A DNA stretch of 64,000 nt from Hanstruepera marina (GTDB taxonomy: Bacteria > Bacteroidota > Bacteroidia > Flavobacteriales > Flavobacteriaceae), in the NCBI RefSeq assembly GCF_019880635.1, contig NZ_JAINVX010000001.1, positions 1,282,001-1,346,000 on the forward strand, written 5' to 3'. Below, one piece after another: positions 1 to 8,578 of this stretch. The notes below the pieces were generated by a model. The model ran no database searches. It saw nothing but the letters and a program-made list of their open reading frames with translations, and was not told where the DNA came from. How positions within the stretch are numbered: position 1 is the first letter of the stretch; every line of letters starts with the position of its first letter. The translations under genes were made by a program, and so were the position numbers.

Positions 1-753
1 GTCTATTTTAGAAAGATAGTTGTCGCGAGTGGTCATGTAGTCTTCTTCTACAAAAGCTGGAATGTTGTTCATAACGTAATCGGCAGTAAAGCAATCAGCA
101 TAAGTTCCATTACCACCTTCTATACAACGATTTTTACGTCCTGTTTCATTTTTGACTAATGGAAGTTGGCCTACTAGTTTAATATTGTATTCATAAATAG
201 CAGGTATACTAGTATGATATTCACTATGAATTTTTGGGATATCATCTTGAAACTCCCAGCCTTTATATTTGTAAATAAAAGGCGACTCCATTTCATAACG
301 ATACGTAATTACAGAACCCTCTTGCACATTGGGCATGGTAAATTTTACTAGCGTGTAGTTTGCATTATAACGTTCTGTAAAGATTTGATCTTTATTTAAT
401 TTTGTTCGAACAACTTTACCATCTACTAAATTTTGAGTTTCAGCATATATGTCGGTTACCTTTTCTTTTTTCTTATTGCTATTGTATAAGTAGATTTTTA
501 TGGTGGCTTTTTCAAAACCATCGCGCTTTAGTATTTTTAACTTTTGTTTGTATTCAAAATTTAAGAAAAACGTATTCTTATTAATATAGCTATTACCATA
601 TTCATAAATCACCAATGCATTTGCAGTGGTGTCTTTCTTAAAGATATTGGTCTCTAAATCATTTCGCGATACATTATAGTCCTCTGAAGAAAAACTATCT
701 TGAGCATAAGAAGAAAAAGTCAATAAAAACGTAAGTAGGATAAGTAGTCTCAT
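1..753 (-). CDS. DUF3857 domain protein, 3' part missing (left edge)
   Basis: Only the first 251 residues are in the window; the gene runs off the left edge and is open at base 1. It starts with a signal peptide (about residues 1-18, hydrophobic run ending SYAQ), so the product is probably periplasmic or outer-membrane associated. Residues about 60-250 look like DUF3857, with the family-typical stretch MPNVQEGSVITYRYE near residues 140-154. In known relatives this domain precedes a transglutaminase-like domain, which would lie outside the window. The ATG at 751-753 directly abuts the stop codon of the upstream gene (TAA then ATG with no gap), so it is very likely translationally coupled as the last visible gene of the minus-strand operon. 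Family assignment is from motif recognition; no substrate can be named. Confidence 0.8.
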   Translation of the reverse strand, partial: MRLLILLTFLLTFSSYAQDSFSSEDYNVSRNDLETNIFKKDTTANALVIYEYGNSYINKNTFFLNFEYKQKLKILKRDGFEKATIKIYLYNSNKKKEKVTDIYAETQNLVDGKVVRTKLNKDQIFTERYNANYTLVKFTMPNVQEGSVITYRYEMESPFIYKYKGWEFQDDIPKIHSEYHTSIPAIYEYNIKLVGQLPLVKNETGRKNRCIEGGNGTYADCFTADYVMNNIPAFVEEDYMTTRDNYLSKID

Positions 754-2118
754 TTAGTCTATTTTAATAATTTTTAATTTTTTATTTCGGCGTATATAGT
801 TTTGTATAATGTGTTGAGCGTCACGATTATTTTCCATAGGTGTAATGATAGATCGTAAAACTTCAACATTGTTAATTTGATAGTTAAGATTAAAATATCC
901 CAAACCTTTAAAAATGCCATTTTCAATTAAAACAGCACTGCGTTCTTCAATATCTCGACCTCTGTCGATAACAACCATATTTTGATTGTCGTAACTATGC
1001 TTTGAAATTAGGGATTGAACACGTGCATTATAGTCAGATTCTACTTCTTCTTGAATGCAGGCTCCATTACATTGCTTAATATTATAATTAAAACAACTTG
1101 TTTTTGAAGGGTATAAACCCACCAGTTTTTGGCACAAATTGAACTCTTCTACACTATTAAAAAGAAAGCTTTTTGCGCTTTGCCTGTTAGTAAATGTTGT
1201 AATGGGTTTTTTACGACCATCTGCTTTGTCGATTTGTAAATTTATGTAACCATTGGCATCTTTAAAACTATAAAGGGCATGTGTAAATAAATTACGTCTC
1301 AATGCTCTGTTGAAAAGGGGTTTATTGCGCTTTATCTCTTCGCTTTCTTTTAAAAGAGCTACCAGTTCACTACCAGTTCTTTCATAGGTTACAGCGGCTA
1401 CTTGCCGTTGTAATTTTTTAGATTTAGATGAGGTGTTAGTAAAATGCTGACTTATTCTGTTTTTAATGTTTTTGCTTTTGCCAATATAAATAACATCACC
1501 ATTGTCACTGTGCATGTAGTAAATACCAGTGGTGTTTGGTAGTTTATCTATAATCTGCTTTAGATTAGGTGCCATTTGGCTTTTTGGCTCAACCTTTATG
1601 GCATCTTGAACAATAAACTTTTCTAAATCTTTAGATAATAGCATTTTAAAGAGCTTAACCGTTGCTATAGCGTCTCCGTTAGCGCGATGCCTATCACTTA
1701 CAGGAATGCCTAGAGATCTGGCCAGTTTACCCAAACTGTATGAGTCTTGACCAGGAATTAGTTTTTTAGCCAATTCAACAGTGCAGAGTGTTTTTCTTTT
1801 AAAACCAAAGCCTAGACGTTTAAACTCTGTTCTTAAAATACGGTAATCAAATTGAGCGTTGTGAGCAACTAAAATACAATCATCAGTAATTTCAACAATA
1901 CGTTTAGCAACCTCATAAAATTTTGGTGCAGTTCGTAGCATATTGCTATTAATACCCGTAAGATTGACAACAAAGGGTTGTATTTCGCGCTCTGGGTTTA
2001 CAAGACTAATAAACTGATCGATAACTTTATGTCCATCAAACTTATAAATAGCAATTTCGGTTATACCTTCTTCATTATATTTCCCGCCTGTTGTTTCTAT
2101 GTCTAAAATTGCGTACAA
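754..2118 (-). CDS. DnaQ-like 3'-5' exonuclease fused to UvrC-type GIY-YIG nuclease
   Basis: The predicted protein has 454 residues. The N-terminal third is a DEDDh exonuclease: DIETTGG (D6, E8), HNAQFD and HRANGDA supply the acidic and His catalytic residues. The middle (about 190-290) is a GIY-YIG domain with TGIYY, VIYIGKSKNIKNR and a downstream Glu, as in UvrC and Cho. The C-terminal part has a UvrC-like Cys cluster (LCQKL then CFNYNIKQCNGAC). The family is usually annotated as exonuclease/UvrC-like and is inferred to act in DNA repair. I chose a TTG start at 2116-2118, because the family begins MYAILDIETTGG; the longer in-frame reading overlaps the end of yggS. It lies 22 bases after yggS and directly touches the DUF3857 gene. 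Confidence 0.88.
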   Translation of the reverse strand: MYAILDIETTGGKYNEEGITEIAIYKFDGHKVIDQFISLVNPEREIQPFVVNLTGINSNMLRTAPKFYEVAKRIVEITDDCILVAHNAQFDYRILRTEFKRLGFGFKRKTLCTVELAKKLIPGQDSYSLGKLARSLGIPVSDRHRANGDAIATVKLFKMLLSKDLEKFIVQDAIKVEPKSQMAPNLKQIIDKLPNTTGIYYMHSDNGDVIYIGKSKNIKNRISQHFTNTSSKSKKLQRQVAAVTYERTGSELVALLKESEEIKRNKPLFNRALRRNLFTHALYSFKDANGYINLQIDKADGRKKPITTFTNRQSAKSFLFNSVEEFNLCQKLVGLYPSKTSCFNYNIKQCNGACIQEEVESDYNARVQSLISKHSYDNQNMVVIDRGRDIEERSAVLIENGIFKGLGYFNLNYQINNVEVLRSIITPMENNRDAQHIIQNYIRRNKKLKIIKID

Positions 2119-2140
2119 AAATTTTATCTCTATTTTTTTA

Positions 2141-2803
2141 TTAATTTGAATAATTACGCTCACCAAATATGCTACTTCCAATTCGTACCATATTACTTCC
2201 GCATGCAATAGCTAATTGGTAATCACCACTCATGCCCATGCTTATAACTCTTAAATTAGAATCAATGGTTTTTAAATCATCAAAAATGAGTTTTAGAGTA
2301 TTGAATTCGGTTTTAATTTGATTTTCATTATCTGTAAAGGTAGCCATTCCCATAACACCTGCAATAGTAACATGTTTTAGTTCCTTAAATGCTTCTGATG
2401 TTAAAATTGTTTTAGCTTCTTTAGGTGTCATCCCAAATTTAGAATCCTCTTTGGCTATTTTTATTTGCAAAAGACAAGCAATTACACGGTCGTATTTAGC
2501 AGCTTGTTTATCGACTTCTTTTAAAACTTTAAAATTTTCAACACCGTGAATAAGGTTCACAAATGGAGCCATGTATTTTACTTTGTTGCGTTGAACATGA
2601 CCAATCATGTGCCATTCAATATCTTTTGGCATTTGTTCATGTTTTTCAACCATGTCTTGAATTTTGTTTTCGCCAAATATACGTTGTCCCTCGTTATAGG
2701 CTTTCATAATATCGCTTACAGGTTTTGTTTTAGATACGGCAACCAATGTTACATGGTTAGGTAAAGCTGATTTTATATTTTTAAGATTTTCTGAAATGGA
2801 CAT
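2141..2803 (-). CDS. YggS/PLPBP family pyridoxal-phosphate homeostasis protein
   Basis: A 220-residue single-domain PLP-binding protein of the YggS (YBL036C/PROSC) family, known to buffer pyridoxal 5'-phosphate in the cytoplasm rather than catalyse a defined reaction. The PLP lysine is K25 in VAVSKTKP; FGENKIQ, WHMIGHVQRNK and the C-terminal MGMSGDY and RIGSSIFG are family landmarks. An in-frame ATG four codons earlier (2813-2815) would overlap the upstream gene; the inner ATG giving MSISENL is preferred because it starts one base after the DUF1015 stop and matches the family N-terminus. Its operon position between DUF1015 and the exonuclease/GIY-YIG gene suggests co-transcription. Confidence 0.92.
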   Translation of the reverse strand: MSISENLKNIKSALPNHVTLVAVSKTKPVSDIMKAYNEGQRIFGENKIQDMVEKHEQMPKDIEWHMIGHVQRNKVKYMAPFVNLIHGVENFKVLKEVDKQAAKYDRVIACLLQIKIAKEDSKFGMTPKEAKTILTSEAFKELKHVTIAGVMGMATFTDNENQIKTEFNTLKLIFDDLKTIDSNLRVISMGMSGDYQLAIACGSNMVRIGSSIFGERNYSN

Positions 2804-2804
2804 A

Positions 2805-4049
2805 TTAAAATTCATAAATGGTTATACCACTGCGCAATTTAGGTAGAATATAAGTGCTCTTTGGTGGCATTTTTAAACCGTCGTCAGCTATTTGCTTCAT
2901 TTGGGAAATACTTGCATCGCACATGCCAAAACCAACTTTATATTCGCCACTGTCGATACTAGCCTTCATATTTACAACTTCATCAGTGCCATGCGTGTGG
3001 GCATAATCTATACGATTGTCGTTACGTAAATCACTTATGCCAAGAATAGGGTTTAAAATAGTTTTGTAAAGTATTTGAGCATCTAACTCATCTAGCGAAG
3101 TTTGAAATTCATAATTTGTTTTTCTTAAGTACAACGAATAAAACTCGCCATCTAAATACATGGTAAAGTGATGCTGTTTGGAAGGAGAATAAGGTATAGT
3201 GCCTCTATTTTGAATTCTGAAATTAGCATCAAGCTTAATGAGAAATTCTTCTTTGGTTAAATTATTTAAATCCTTTATTAGCCTATTAAAACTGTGTATC
3301 ACCAAATCTGATTCGGGAATTAAATACGACATAAAAAAGCTATAGGATTCGTTTCCGTTATGGCTTGGGTTTTTCTCCTTTTCTTCCTTATATAGTAAAT
3401 ACGATGAAGCCGATCTATGATGGCCATCGGCAATATAGACGGTTTTCATGTTCTCAAATTCATCTTGAATGATTTTTATAATGGCATCATCATTTACTTT
3501 CCATAAGTAATGCGTATCTCTGTAAGTCATAGAAAATTCAAATTCAGCATGCTTTTTTTGAGTTTTCTTTATAATGTCTGCAATAATAGCATTATCCGGA
3601 TAGGTTAGGAGCACAGGTTCTGCATTAAAACCTACTGTTTTTAAATAGGTTTTAAAGGTTTCCTCACGTAATTCAATAGTGTCCTCATGTTTCCTAATAA
3701 TATCACGTTCATAATCTTCTGCACTTGTTGCAGCAATAATACCGTTAAAAACCTGATTGTGCCTATTTACTATTTTATAAACATAAAATGAGGGTTTATC
3801 ATCAGTTATAAATATACCTTCTTCTTTAAATTCCAGATATCGGTTTCTTACCAGTTTGTAACGTTCCTCACCAGTTATAACTTGATCGTACTTATAGCCT
3901 GGATTAACAATATGAAGAAAAGTAAAAGGATTGTAATCCATTCGGCTGTCGCGCTCATCTACCGTATAACTTTGATAAGGACGTGAGGCTACCAATCCAA
4001 CAAGAGCTCTTGTTGGACGAACAGCTTTAAATGGGATTACTTTTACCAA
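2805..4049 (-). CDS. DUF1015 family protein
   Basis: A 414-residue cytoplasmic protein with no signal peptide. It starts VKVIPFKAVRPTRALVGLVASRPYQSY, typical of DUF1015, and contains the family hallmark ADGHHRSASSYL at about residues 205-217. The biochemical function of DUF1015 is not established; genomic neighbours in other bacteria are often amino-acid metabolism genes. Here it is the third gene of the operon, 6 bases after the 3-hydroxybutyryl-CoA dehydrogenase stop and one base before the YggS start codon. Length is normal for the family. Function beyond family membership is not claimed. Confidence 0.88.
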   Translation of the reverse strand: MVKVIPFKAVRPTRALVGLVASRPYQSYTVDERDSRMDYNPFTFLHIVNPGYKYDQVITGEERYKLVRNRYLEFKEEGIFITDDKPSFYVYKIVNRHNQVFNGIIAATSAEDYERDIIRKHEDTIELREETFKTYLKTVGFNAEPVLLTYPDNAIIADIIKKTQKKHAEFEFSMTYRDTHYLWKVNDDAIIKIIQDEFENMKTVYIADGHHRSASSYLLYKEEKEKNPSHNGNESYSFFMSYLIPESDLVIHSFNRLIKDLNNLTKEEFLIKLDANFRIQNRGTIPYSPSKQHHFTMYLDGEFYSLYLRKTNYEFQTSLDELDAQILYKTILNPILGISDLRNDNRIDYAHTHGTDEVVNMKASIDSGEYKVGFGMCDASISQMKQIADDGLKMPPKSTYILPKLRSGITIYEF

Positions 4050-4055
4050 TTGCTG

Positions 4056-4946
4056 CTACTTTACAAATTGACTCGAAACGTGTTCGGCTTTTCTGCTTTC
4101 AGAATAGTCATAAAAACCTTCTCCAGATTTCACACCTAATTTACCCGCTCTAACCATATTAACCAACAGCGGACAAGGTGCGTATTTAGGGTTTTTGAAT
4201 CCATCGTACATAACATGTAAAATAGATAAGCAAACATCTAATCCAATAAAATCGGCTAATTGTAATGGACCCATTGGATGGGCCATACCCAACATCATTA
4301 CGGTATCAATTTCTTTAACACCTGCAACACCATTATAAAGCGTTTCAATAGATTCGTTTATCATAGGCATTAAAATTCTGTTAGCTACAAAACCAGGATA
4401 ATCGTTAACTTCAACAGGAATTTTACCTAATGTCTTCGATAGTTCCATAATGGTATTGGTAACCGTATCACTGGTGTTATAACCTCTTATGATTTCAACC
4501 AATTTCATGATTGGTACAGGATTCATAAAGTGCATGCCAATTACCATTTCTGGTCTTGATGTTACTGCTGCAATTTGAGTAATGGAAATAGATGATGTAT
4601 TGGTTGCTAGAATGGTATCTTCTGGGCAAGCTTCATCTAGTTGTTTAAAAATTTTTAGCTTTAAGTCAATGTTTTCTGTGGCTGCTTCAACCACCAAGCT
4701 TGCATATTCAACACCTTCAACAACATCGGTAAACGTAGTAATATTGCCCAATGTTTCGGCTTTTTGTTCAGCAGTAATTTTTTCTTTGGCGACCATTCTA
4801 TCTAAATTTTTTGAAATGGTATCCATGCCCTTTTTAAGGGAAGCTTCGCTTATATCAATTAATTGAACTTTAAATCCGCTTTGTGCAAATGTATGTGCTA
4901 TACCATTTCCCATGGTTCCTGCTCCAATAACTGCAACGTTTTTCAT
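4056..4946 (-). CDS. 3-hydroxybutyryl-CoA dehydrogenase
   Basis: A 296-residue NAD-dependent 3-hydroxyacyl-CoA dehydrogenase that should interconvert 3-hydroxybutyryl-CoA and acetoacetyl-CoA in fatty-acid or butanoate metabolism. The Rossmann motif GAGTMG occupies residues 8-13. The catalytic His-Glu pair is visible as H139 (GMHFMNP) and E151 (LVEII) with the family spacing of 12. The C-terminal dimerisation domain carries NRILMPMINE and LGMAHPMGPLQLADFIGLD. Size and order match stand-alone short-chain enzymes rather than the fused FadB type. It lies 40 bases downstream of the oxidoreductase gene in the same direction. Confidence 0.93.
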   Translation of the reverse strand: MKNVAVIGAGTMGNGIAHTFAQSGFKVQLIDISEASLKKGMDTISKNLDRMVAKEKITAEQKAETLGNITTFTDVVEGVEYASLVVEAATENIDLKLKIFKQLDEACPEDTILATNTSSISITQIAAVTSRPEMVIGMHFMNPVPIMKLVEIIRGYNTSDTVTNTIMELSKTLGKIPVEVNDYPGFVANRILMPMINESIETLYNGVAGVKEIDTVMMLGMAHPMGPLQLADFIGLDVCLSILHVMYDGFKNPKYAPCPLLVNMVRAGKLGVKSGEGFYDYSESRKAEHVSSQFVK

Positions 4947-4986
4947 AAAATGTATATTTTAGTTCCACCCTAGTGGAAATTTTAAA

Positions 4987-5949
4987 TTATTTAAATTGAT
5001 TTATTATAAGGGTTGCAACACGCAAGGCCTCTGTGCCATCATGTAATGTTACAACTGGTTTTGTATTATTTGTAATGGCATCTGCAAATGTTTCCAGCTC
5101 ATCTAAAATAGCATTGTTGGCAGCTATTTCTGGATTGTCAAAATAGATTTGCTTTTTAATGCCTTCGGCATTTTGTAAAATCATATCGAAATCACCTGGG
5201 TTTTCTGGGGCATCTTTCATTTTTACAACCTCACATTTTTTTTCTAGGAAATCTACTGATATGTAAGCGTCTTTTTGAAAGAAACGCGATTTGCGCATGT
5301 TTTTTAAAGAAATACGACTTGCAGTTAAATTGGCAACACAACCATTTTCAAATTCAATTCGTGCATTGGCTATATCAGGCGTATCACTAATAACTGATAC
5401 ACCACTCGCAGATACATTTTTAACTTTAGATTTTACAACGCTTAAAATAATGTCAATATCATGGATCATTAAATCCAAAACCACAGGAACATCGGTTCCT
5501 CTTGGGTTAAATTCTGCCAACCTATGCGTTTCAATAAACATAGGATTCTCTATTTTATCCTTTACGGCGGTAAATGCAGGGTTAAATCGCTCTACATGTC
5601 CCACTTGTCCGCGAATATTATGTTGTGCTAAAAGCTCGCGAATTTCTTCGGCTTCTTCAACGGTATTTGTAATAGGTTTTTCAATAAAAATATGCTTGCC
5701 TTTGGCAATGGCTTGTTTGGCGCAATCGTAATGTGATAGGGTAGGTGTAACGATATCAACCATATCAACAGCATCAATTAAATCGTCAATGGAATTAAAA
5801 TATTTGTATCCAAACTCATCTACTACCTTTTTGGCATTAGCTTCGTCGGCATCGTAAAAACCAACCAATTCATATTTATCAGATTGTTGCAATAACCTTA
5901 AGTGAATTTTACCAAGATGACCAGCACCAAGAACACCAGCTTTAATCAT
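4987..5949 (-). CDS. Gfo/Idh/MocA family NAD(P)-dependent oxidoreductase
   Basis: A 320-residue cytoplasmic oxidoreductase. The N-terminal Rossmann motif GAGHLG spans residues 8-13 and the family EKP motif is at 90-92 (FIEKPI). LDLMIHDIDI supplies the active-site His/Asp region. Substrates of this family are usually sugars or cyclitols, and the present one cannot be deduced. I start at the ATG at 5947-5949 (MIKAGVLG), because the Rossmann strand normally begins within the first few residues; an in-frame ATG 12 codons earlier would add an unusual extension and nearly overlap the promoter-like element at 5967-5974. It is the first gene of the six-gene minus-strand operon. Confidence 0.87.
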   Translation of the reverse strand: MIKAGVLGAGHLGKIHLRLLQQSDKYELVGFYDADEANAKKVVDEFGYKYFNSIDDLIDAVDMVDIVTPTLSHYDCAKQAIAKGKHIFIEKPITNTVEEAEEIRELLAQHNIRGQVGHVERFNPAFTAVKDKIENPMFIETHRLAEFNPRGTDVPVVLDLMIHDIDIILSVVKSKVKNVSASGVSVISDTPDIANARIEFENGCVANLTASRISLKNMRKSRFFQKDAYISVDFLEKKCEVVKMKDAPENPGDFDMILQNAEGIKKQIYFDNPEIAANNAILDELETFADAITNNTKPVVTLHDGTEALRVATLIINQFK

Positions 5950-5966
5950 TATTTTATCGTTTTCAA

Positions 5967-5974
5967 CAAAAATA
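5967..5974 (-). promoter_or_regulatory. Bacteroidetes -7 element for the 5949-to-1 operon
   Basis: On the minus strand this reads TATTTTTG, an exact match to the Bacteroidetes -7 consensus TAnnTTTG, 17 bases upstream of the chosen start codon of the oxidoreductase gene. No clear TTG was found at the -33 distance, so it is a core element only. Confidence 0.4.
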
Positions 5975-6106
5975 AGATTTTTCACAGTTTAATTACATGA
6001 ATTTAAACATAAAATCCTACCATAAAAAATCTTATAAAAAATGGCAGCTATTTAATTTTTATGATGAAAATGTTTGATTAATTTTAGCCATAAAATTACC
6101 AACCAA

Positions 6107-6748
6107 TTGAAAGACACATTTAAGCATAAAGGTATGCGTCAGCAACTTGTTAAGGTTGTTGAGAGTAAGGGGATTACAGATAAGAATGTTTTAAAAGCTA
6201 TTGGCAAAATACCAAGACATTTATTTATGGATTCTGGTTTTTTAGATCATGCTTATCAAGACAAAGCATTTCCCATTGCTGCTGATCAAACTATTTCGCA
6301 GCCTTATACAGTTGCTTTTCAAACCCAATTATTACAGGTGAAAAGCGGTGATAAAGTATTGGAAATCGGTACTGGTAGTGGTTACCAAACAGCGGTTCTA
6401 TGTGAATTGGGAGCTCAAGTTTATAGCATAGAGCGACAGCATGAACTATTTAAAAAAACCAGTAAGTTTTTACCAAAATTAGGCTATCGTGCTAAAAAAC
6501 TAATTTTTGGTGATGGTTATATTGGTCTAAACGAGGAAGCGCCTTTTGCAGGAATTATTGTTACAGCTGGAGCTCCTTTTGTGCCCAAGCCTTTATTAAG
6601 CCAATTGGCTATGGGAGGACGTTTGGTCATCCCGGTGGGAGATGATGTTCAAACTATGACCTTATTTATTAGAAAAGGTCCTAAACAATTCGAAAAACAC
6701 GAGTTTGGCGAATTTAGGTTTGTGCCTTTGTTGGAAGATAAAAACTAA
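6107..6748 (+). CDS. pcm: Protein-L-isoaspartate O-methyltransferase
   Basis: The predicted 213-residue enzyme transfers a methyl group from SAM to L-isoaspartyl residues and so starts repair of aged proteins. The SAM motif VLEIGTGSGYQTAVL is at about 84-98 and QTISQPY (62-68) carries the conserved active-site region; VTAGAPFVPKPLL and GGRLVIPVG follow in family order. The start is a judgement: a TTG at 6107 gives MKDTFKHKGM, the usual flavobacterial N-terminus. An upstream TTG (6074) and an internal ATG (6134) are alternatives. The gene is divergent from the operon at 5949 and its stop codon overlaps that of the convergent gene (shared CTAA at 6745-6748). Confidence 0.93.
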   Translation: MKDTFKHKGMRQQLVKVVESKGITDKNVLKAIGKIPRHLFMDSGFLDHAYQDKAFPIAADQTISQPYTVAFQTQLLQVKSGDKVLEIGTGSGYQTAVLCELGAQVYSIERQHELFKKTSKFLPKLGYRAKKLIFGDGYIGLNEEAPFAGIIVTAGAPFVPKPLLSQLAMGGRLVIPVGDDVQTMTLFIRKGPKQFEKHEFGEFRFVPLLEDKN

Positions 6749-7272
6749 TGTTTTGGTAAATACATTTCAGGTATAGGATTATTAGGTGTTTCCTGCATCC
6801 AGAAGATATTAACAATCCACCATCTGTTCTCATCAAATAGTAACTGAATACTATTTATGCCACGCATAAATGGTTTTTCGTCGGCCTCGCTATTAAAAGC
6901 TTCGTAAGTGCTGAATACTTGAGCAATATTTCCAAAAACATCTACAGTTCTATGGATTTCCTTTTCAAAAAAACCATTATCGGTTAACCACTTTCCAGAA
7001 GTATTAATATAATCATCTACTGTCATATATCGCGCTAAAAAATCGCCTTCTTTGTTGCGGCCTGTAGGGATAAGTTTTGAATTGGCGTAAAAAAGATGTT
7101 TCATTAAATTCCAATTGCGTTCTTCGCCTTTTTCACCAGAAATAACACTATATAGGTTAGTAATTAATGAATCTATACTAGAGGTTTTTTCAGCATACAA
7201 TTCTGAAGTATCTTGTGCTTGGACCCAAATGACATTAAGGATAATAAGGGTAGTGCAAACAAACTTTTTCAT
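6745..7272 (-). CDS. Exported NTF2-like protein
   Basis: A 175-residue protein with a signal peptide (residues 1-19, ending VQAQ). The rest has the pattern of a SnoaL/NTF2-like cone fold: an N-terminal helix with SIDSLITNLYSVISG, a middle strand region, and a C-terminal NSIQLLFDENRWWIVNIFWMQ that resembles the final strands of this fold. No catalytic residues can be named, so the function is unknown. It follows smpB by 16 bases on the same strand and is probably co-transcribed. Its stop codon overlaps that of pcm. Two other small exported proteins in the window (16845 and 21739) share this general fold type. Confidence 0.75.
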   Translation of the reverse strand: MKKFVCTTLIILNVIWVQAQDTSELYAEKTSSIDSLITNLYSVISGEKGEERNWNLMKHLFYANSKLIPTGRNKEGDFLARYMTVDDYINTSGKWLTDNGFFEKEIHRTVDVFGNIAQVFSTYEAFNSEADEKPFMRGINSIQLLFDENRWWIVNIFWMQETPNNPIPEMYLPKH

Positions 7273-7288
7273 AATTAAGGGATTTTAA

Positions 7289-7744
7289 TTAATAGCTTTT
7301 TTTAATACGATCTAAACGCACTTTATTTTCACGATCTTTTATAGTTTCACGTTTGTCATAAAGCTTTTTACCTTTGGCTAGTGCGATATCTAATTTGGCG
7401 TAACCTTTTTCATTGATAAACAAACGTAATGGTATTATTGTAAGACCTGTATTTTGAACTTCTTTTTGTAGTTTTTTAAGTTCCTTTTTGTTTAAAAGCA
7501 ACTTACGTTCGGCTTTGGGTTTGTGGTTGTAGTAAGTTCCATATAGGTATTCCTCAATCGTCATATTAATGACAAAAAGTTCACCGTTGTCATTAAATTC
7601 ACAAAAACTTTCAGCAATAGAGGCTTTGCTATTTCTAATCGATTTTATTTCAGTACCTGTTAAAACGATACCAGCAGTGTACTTATCTAAAATTTCATAT
7701 TGAAATCGCGCTTTTTTATTCTGTATGTTGATTGTTTTTTGCAT
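7289..7744 (-). CDS. smpB: SsrA-binding protein SmpB
   Basis: A 151-residue protein of normal family length. It begins with the typical NKKARFQYEILDKYTAGIVL and TGTEIKSIRNSKASI, contains GTYYNHKPKAERKLLLNK, and ends with the basic tail KGKKLYDKRETIKDR that inserts into the mRNA channel. SmpB binds tmRNA and delivers it to stalled ribosomes for trans-translation. No ssrA gene is visible in this window. It appears to lead a two-gene unit with the downstream NTF2-like gene. Confidence 0.97.
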   Translation of the reverse strand: MQKTINIQNKKARFQYEILDKYTAGIVLTGTEIKSIRNSKASIAESFCEFNDNGELFVINMTIEEYLYGTYYNHKPKAERKLLLNKKELKKLQKEVQNTGLTIIPLRLFINEKGYAKLDIALAKGKKLYDKRETIKDRENKVRLDRIKKSY

Positions 7745-7837
7745 GTCATCAAAGGTAAATAATTTAAGATTATTTTTTGAAAGAATAGCGTAAGGATTGC
7801 ATAGCTTTACGACACATTAAAGGTTAATAGGTATATT

Positions 7838-8578
7838 ATGAAACAACTTATTTTGGTTTTAAGTAGCGTTTTGATTTTTTCTTGTGTACAGGATAATAAA
7901 AAAGAGTTAACGGCTAACTCTGTTATAAATCAAGCCATTGATGTTTCAGGAGGTGATAAATTTGGTAGTGCTACCATCCAGTTCGATTTTAGGGATAAAC
8001 ATTACAGTGCGACAAGGCATAATGGCTTATTTGAACTGGTTAGAAAATTTAATGATTCAGTTCATGTTATTACAGATTTCTTGACGAACAAAGGTTTTGA
8101 AAGATATGTGAATAATAGCAAGGTGGTCGTGCTAGATAGTATGATTCCAAGATATAGTAGCTCTGTTAACTCGGTTCATTACTTTTCGGTTTTGCCCTAC
8201 GGACTAAATGATAAAGCAGTAAACAAAGAACTTTTGGGGGAGGTAGTAGTTAATGGTCACGACTATTACAAAATAAAAGTGACCTTTGACCAAGAAGGAG
8301 GAGGTGAGGATTTTGAGGATATTTTTGTGTATTGGGTAAATAAAAACAGCTTCAAAGTAGACTATTTAGCCTATTCTTATGAGGAAGCTGATGGTGTTGG
8401 ATTACGCTTCCGCGAAGCCTATAACGAGCGTTACGTTAATGGTTTGCGTTTTGTTGATTACAATAATTACAAGCCTAGCCAAATTCATGTTTCAGTTCCT
8501 GATTTAGATAAGCTTTTTGAAAATAAAGAACTGAAATTATTATCCAAAATAGAGTTGAAAAATATTACCGTGGATTAA
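7838..8578 (+). CDS. DUF6503-type lipoprotein
   Basis: A 246-residue predicted lipoprotein: a short signal sequence with lipobox ending at C16 (LIFSC). The mature part contains FRDKHYSATRHNGLFEL, VNSVHYFSVLPYGLNDKAVNKE and RFVDYNNYKP, which I recognise as the DUF6503 family common in Flavobacteriaceae. The fold and role are not established; relatives resemble lipid-carrier-like beta-barrel envelope proteins, which is inference only. The gene stands alone on the plus strand, and its last 14 bases overlap the convergent gene at 8565. Confidence 0.82.
   Translation: MKQLILVLSSVLIFSCVQDNKKELTANSVINQAIDVSGGDKFGSATIQFDFRDKHYSATRHNGLFELVRKFNDSVHVITDFLTNKGFERYVNNSKVVVLDSMIPRYSSSVNSVHYFSVLPYGLNDKAVNKELLGEVVVNGHDYYKIKVTFDQEGGGEDFEDIFVYWVNKNSFKVDYLAYSYEEADGVGLRFREAYNERYVNGLRFVDYNNYKPSQIHVSVPDLDKLFENKELKLLSKIELKNITVD

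Noticed and set aside
5291-5731. Long plus-strand open frame opposite the Gfo/Idh/MocA gene
   Set aside because: It lies entirely on the opposite strand of a clear gene, and its residues are those expected from antisense of that gene.
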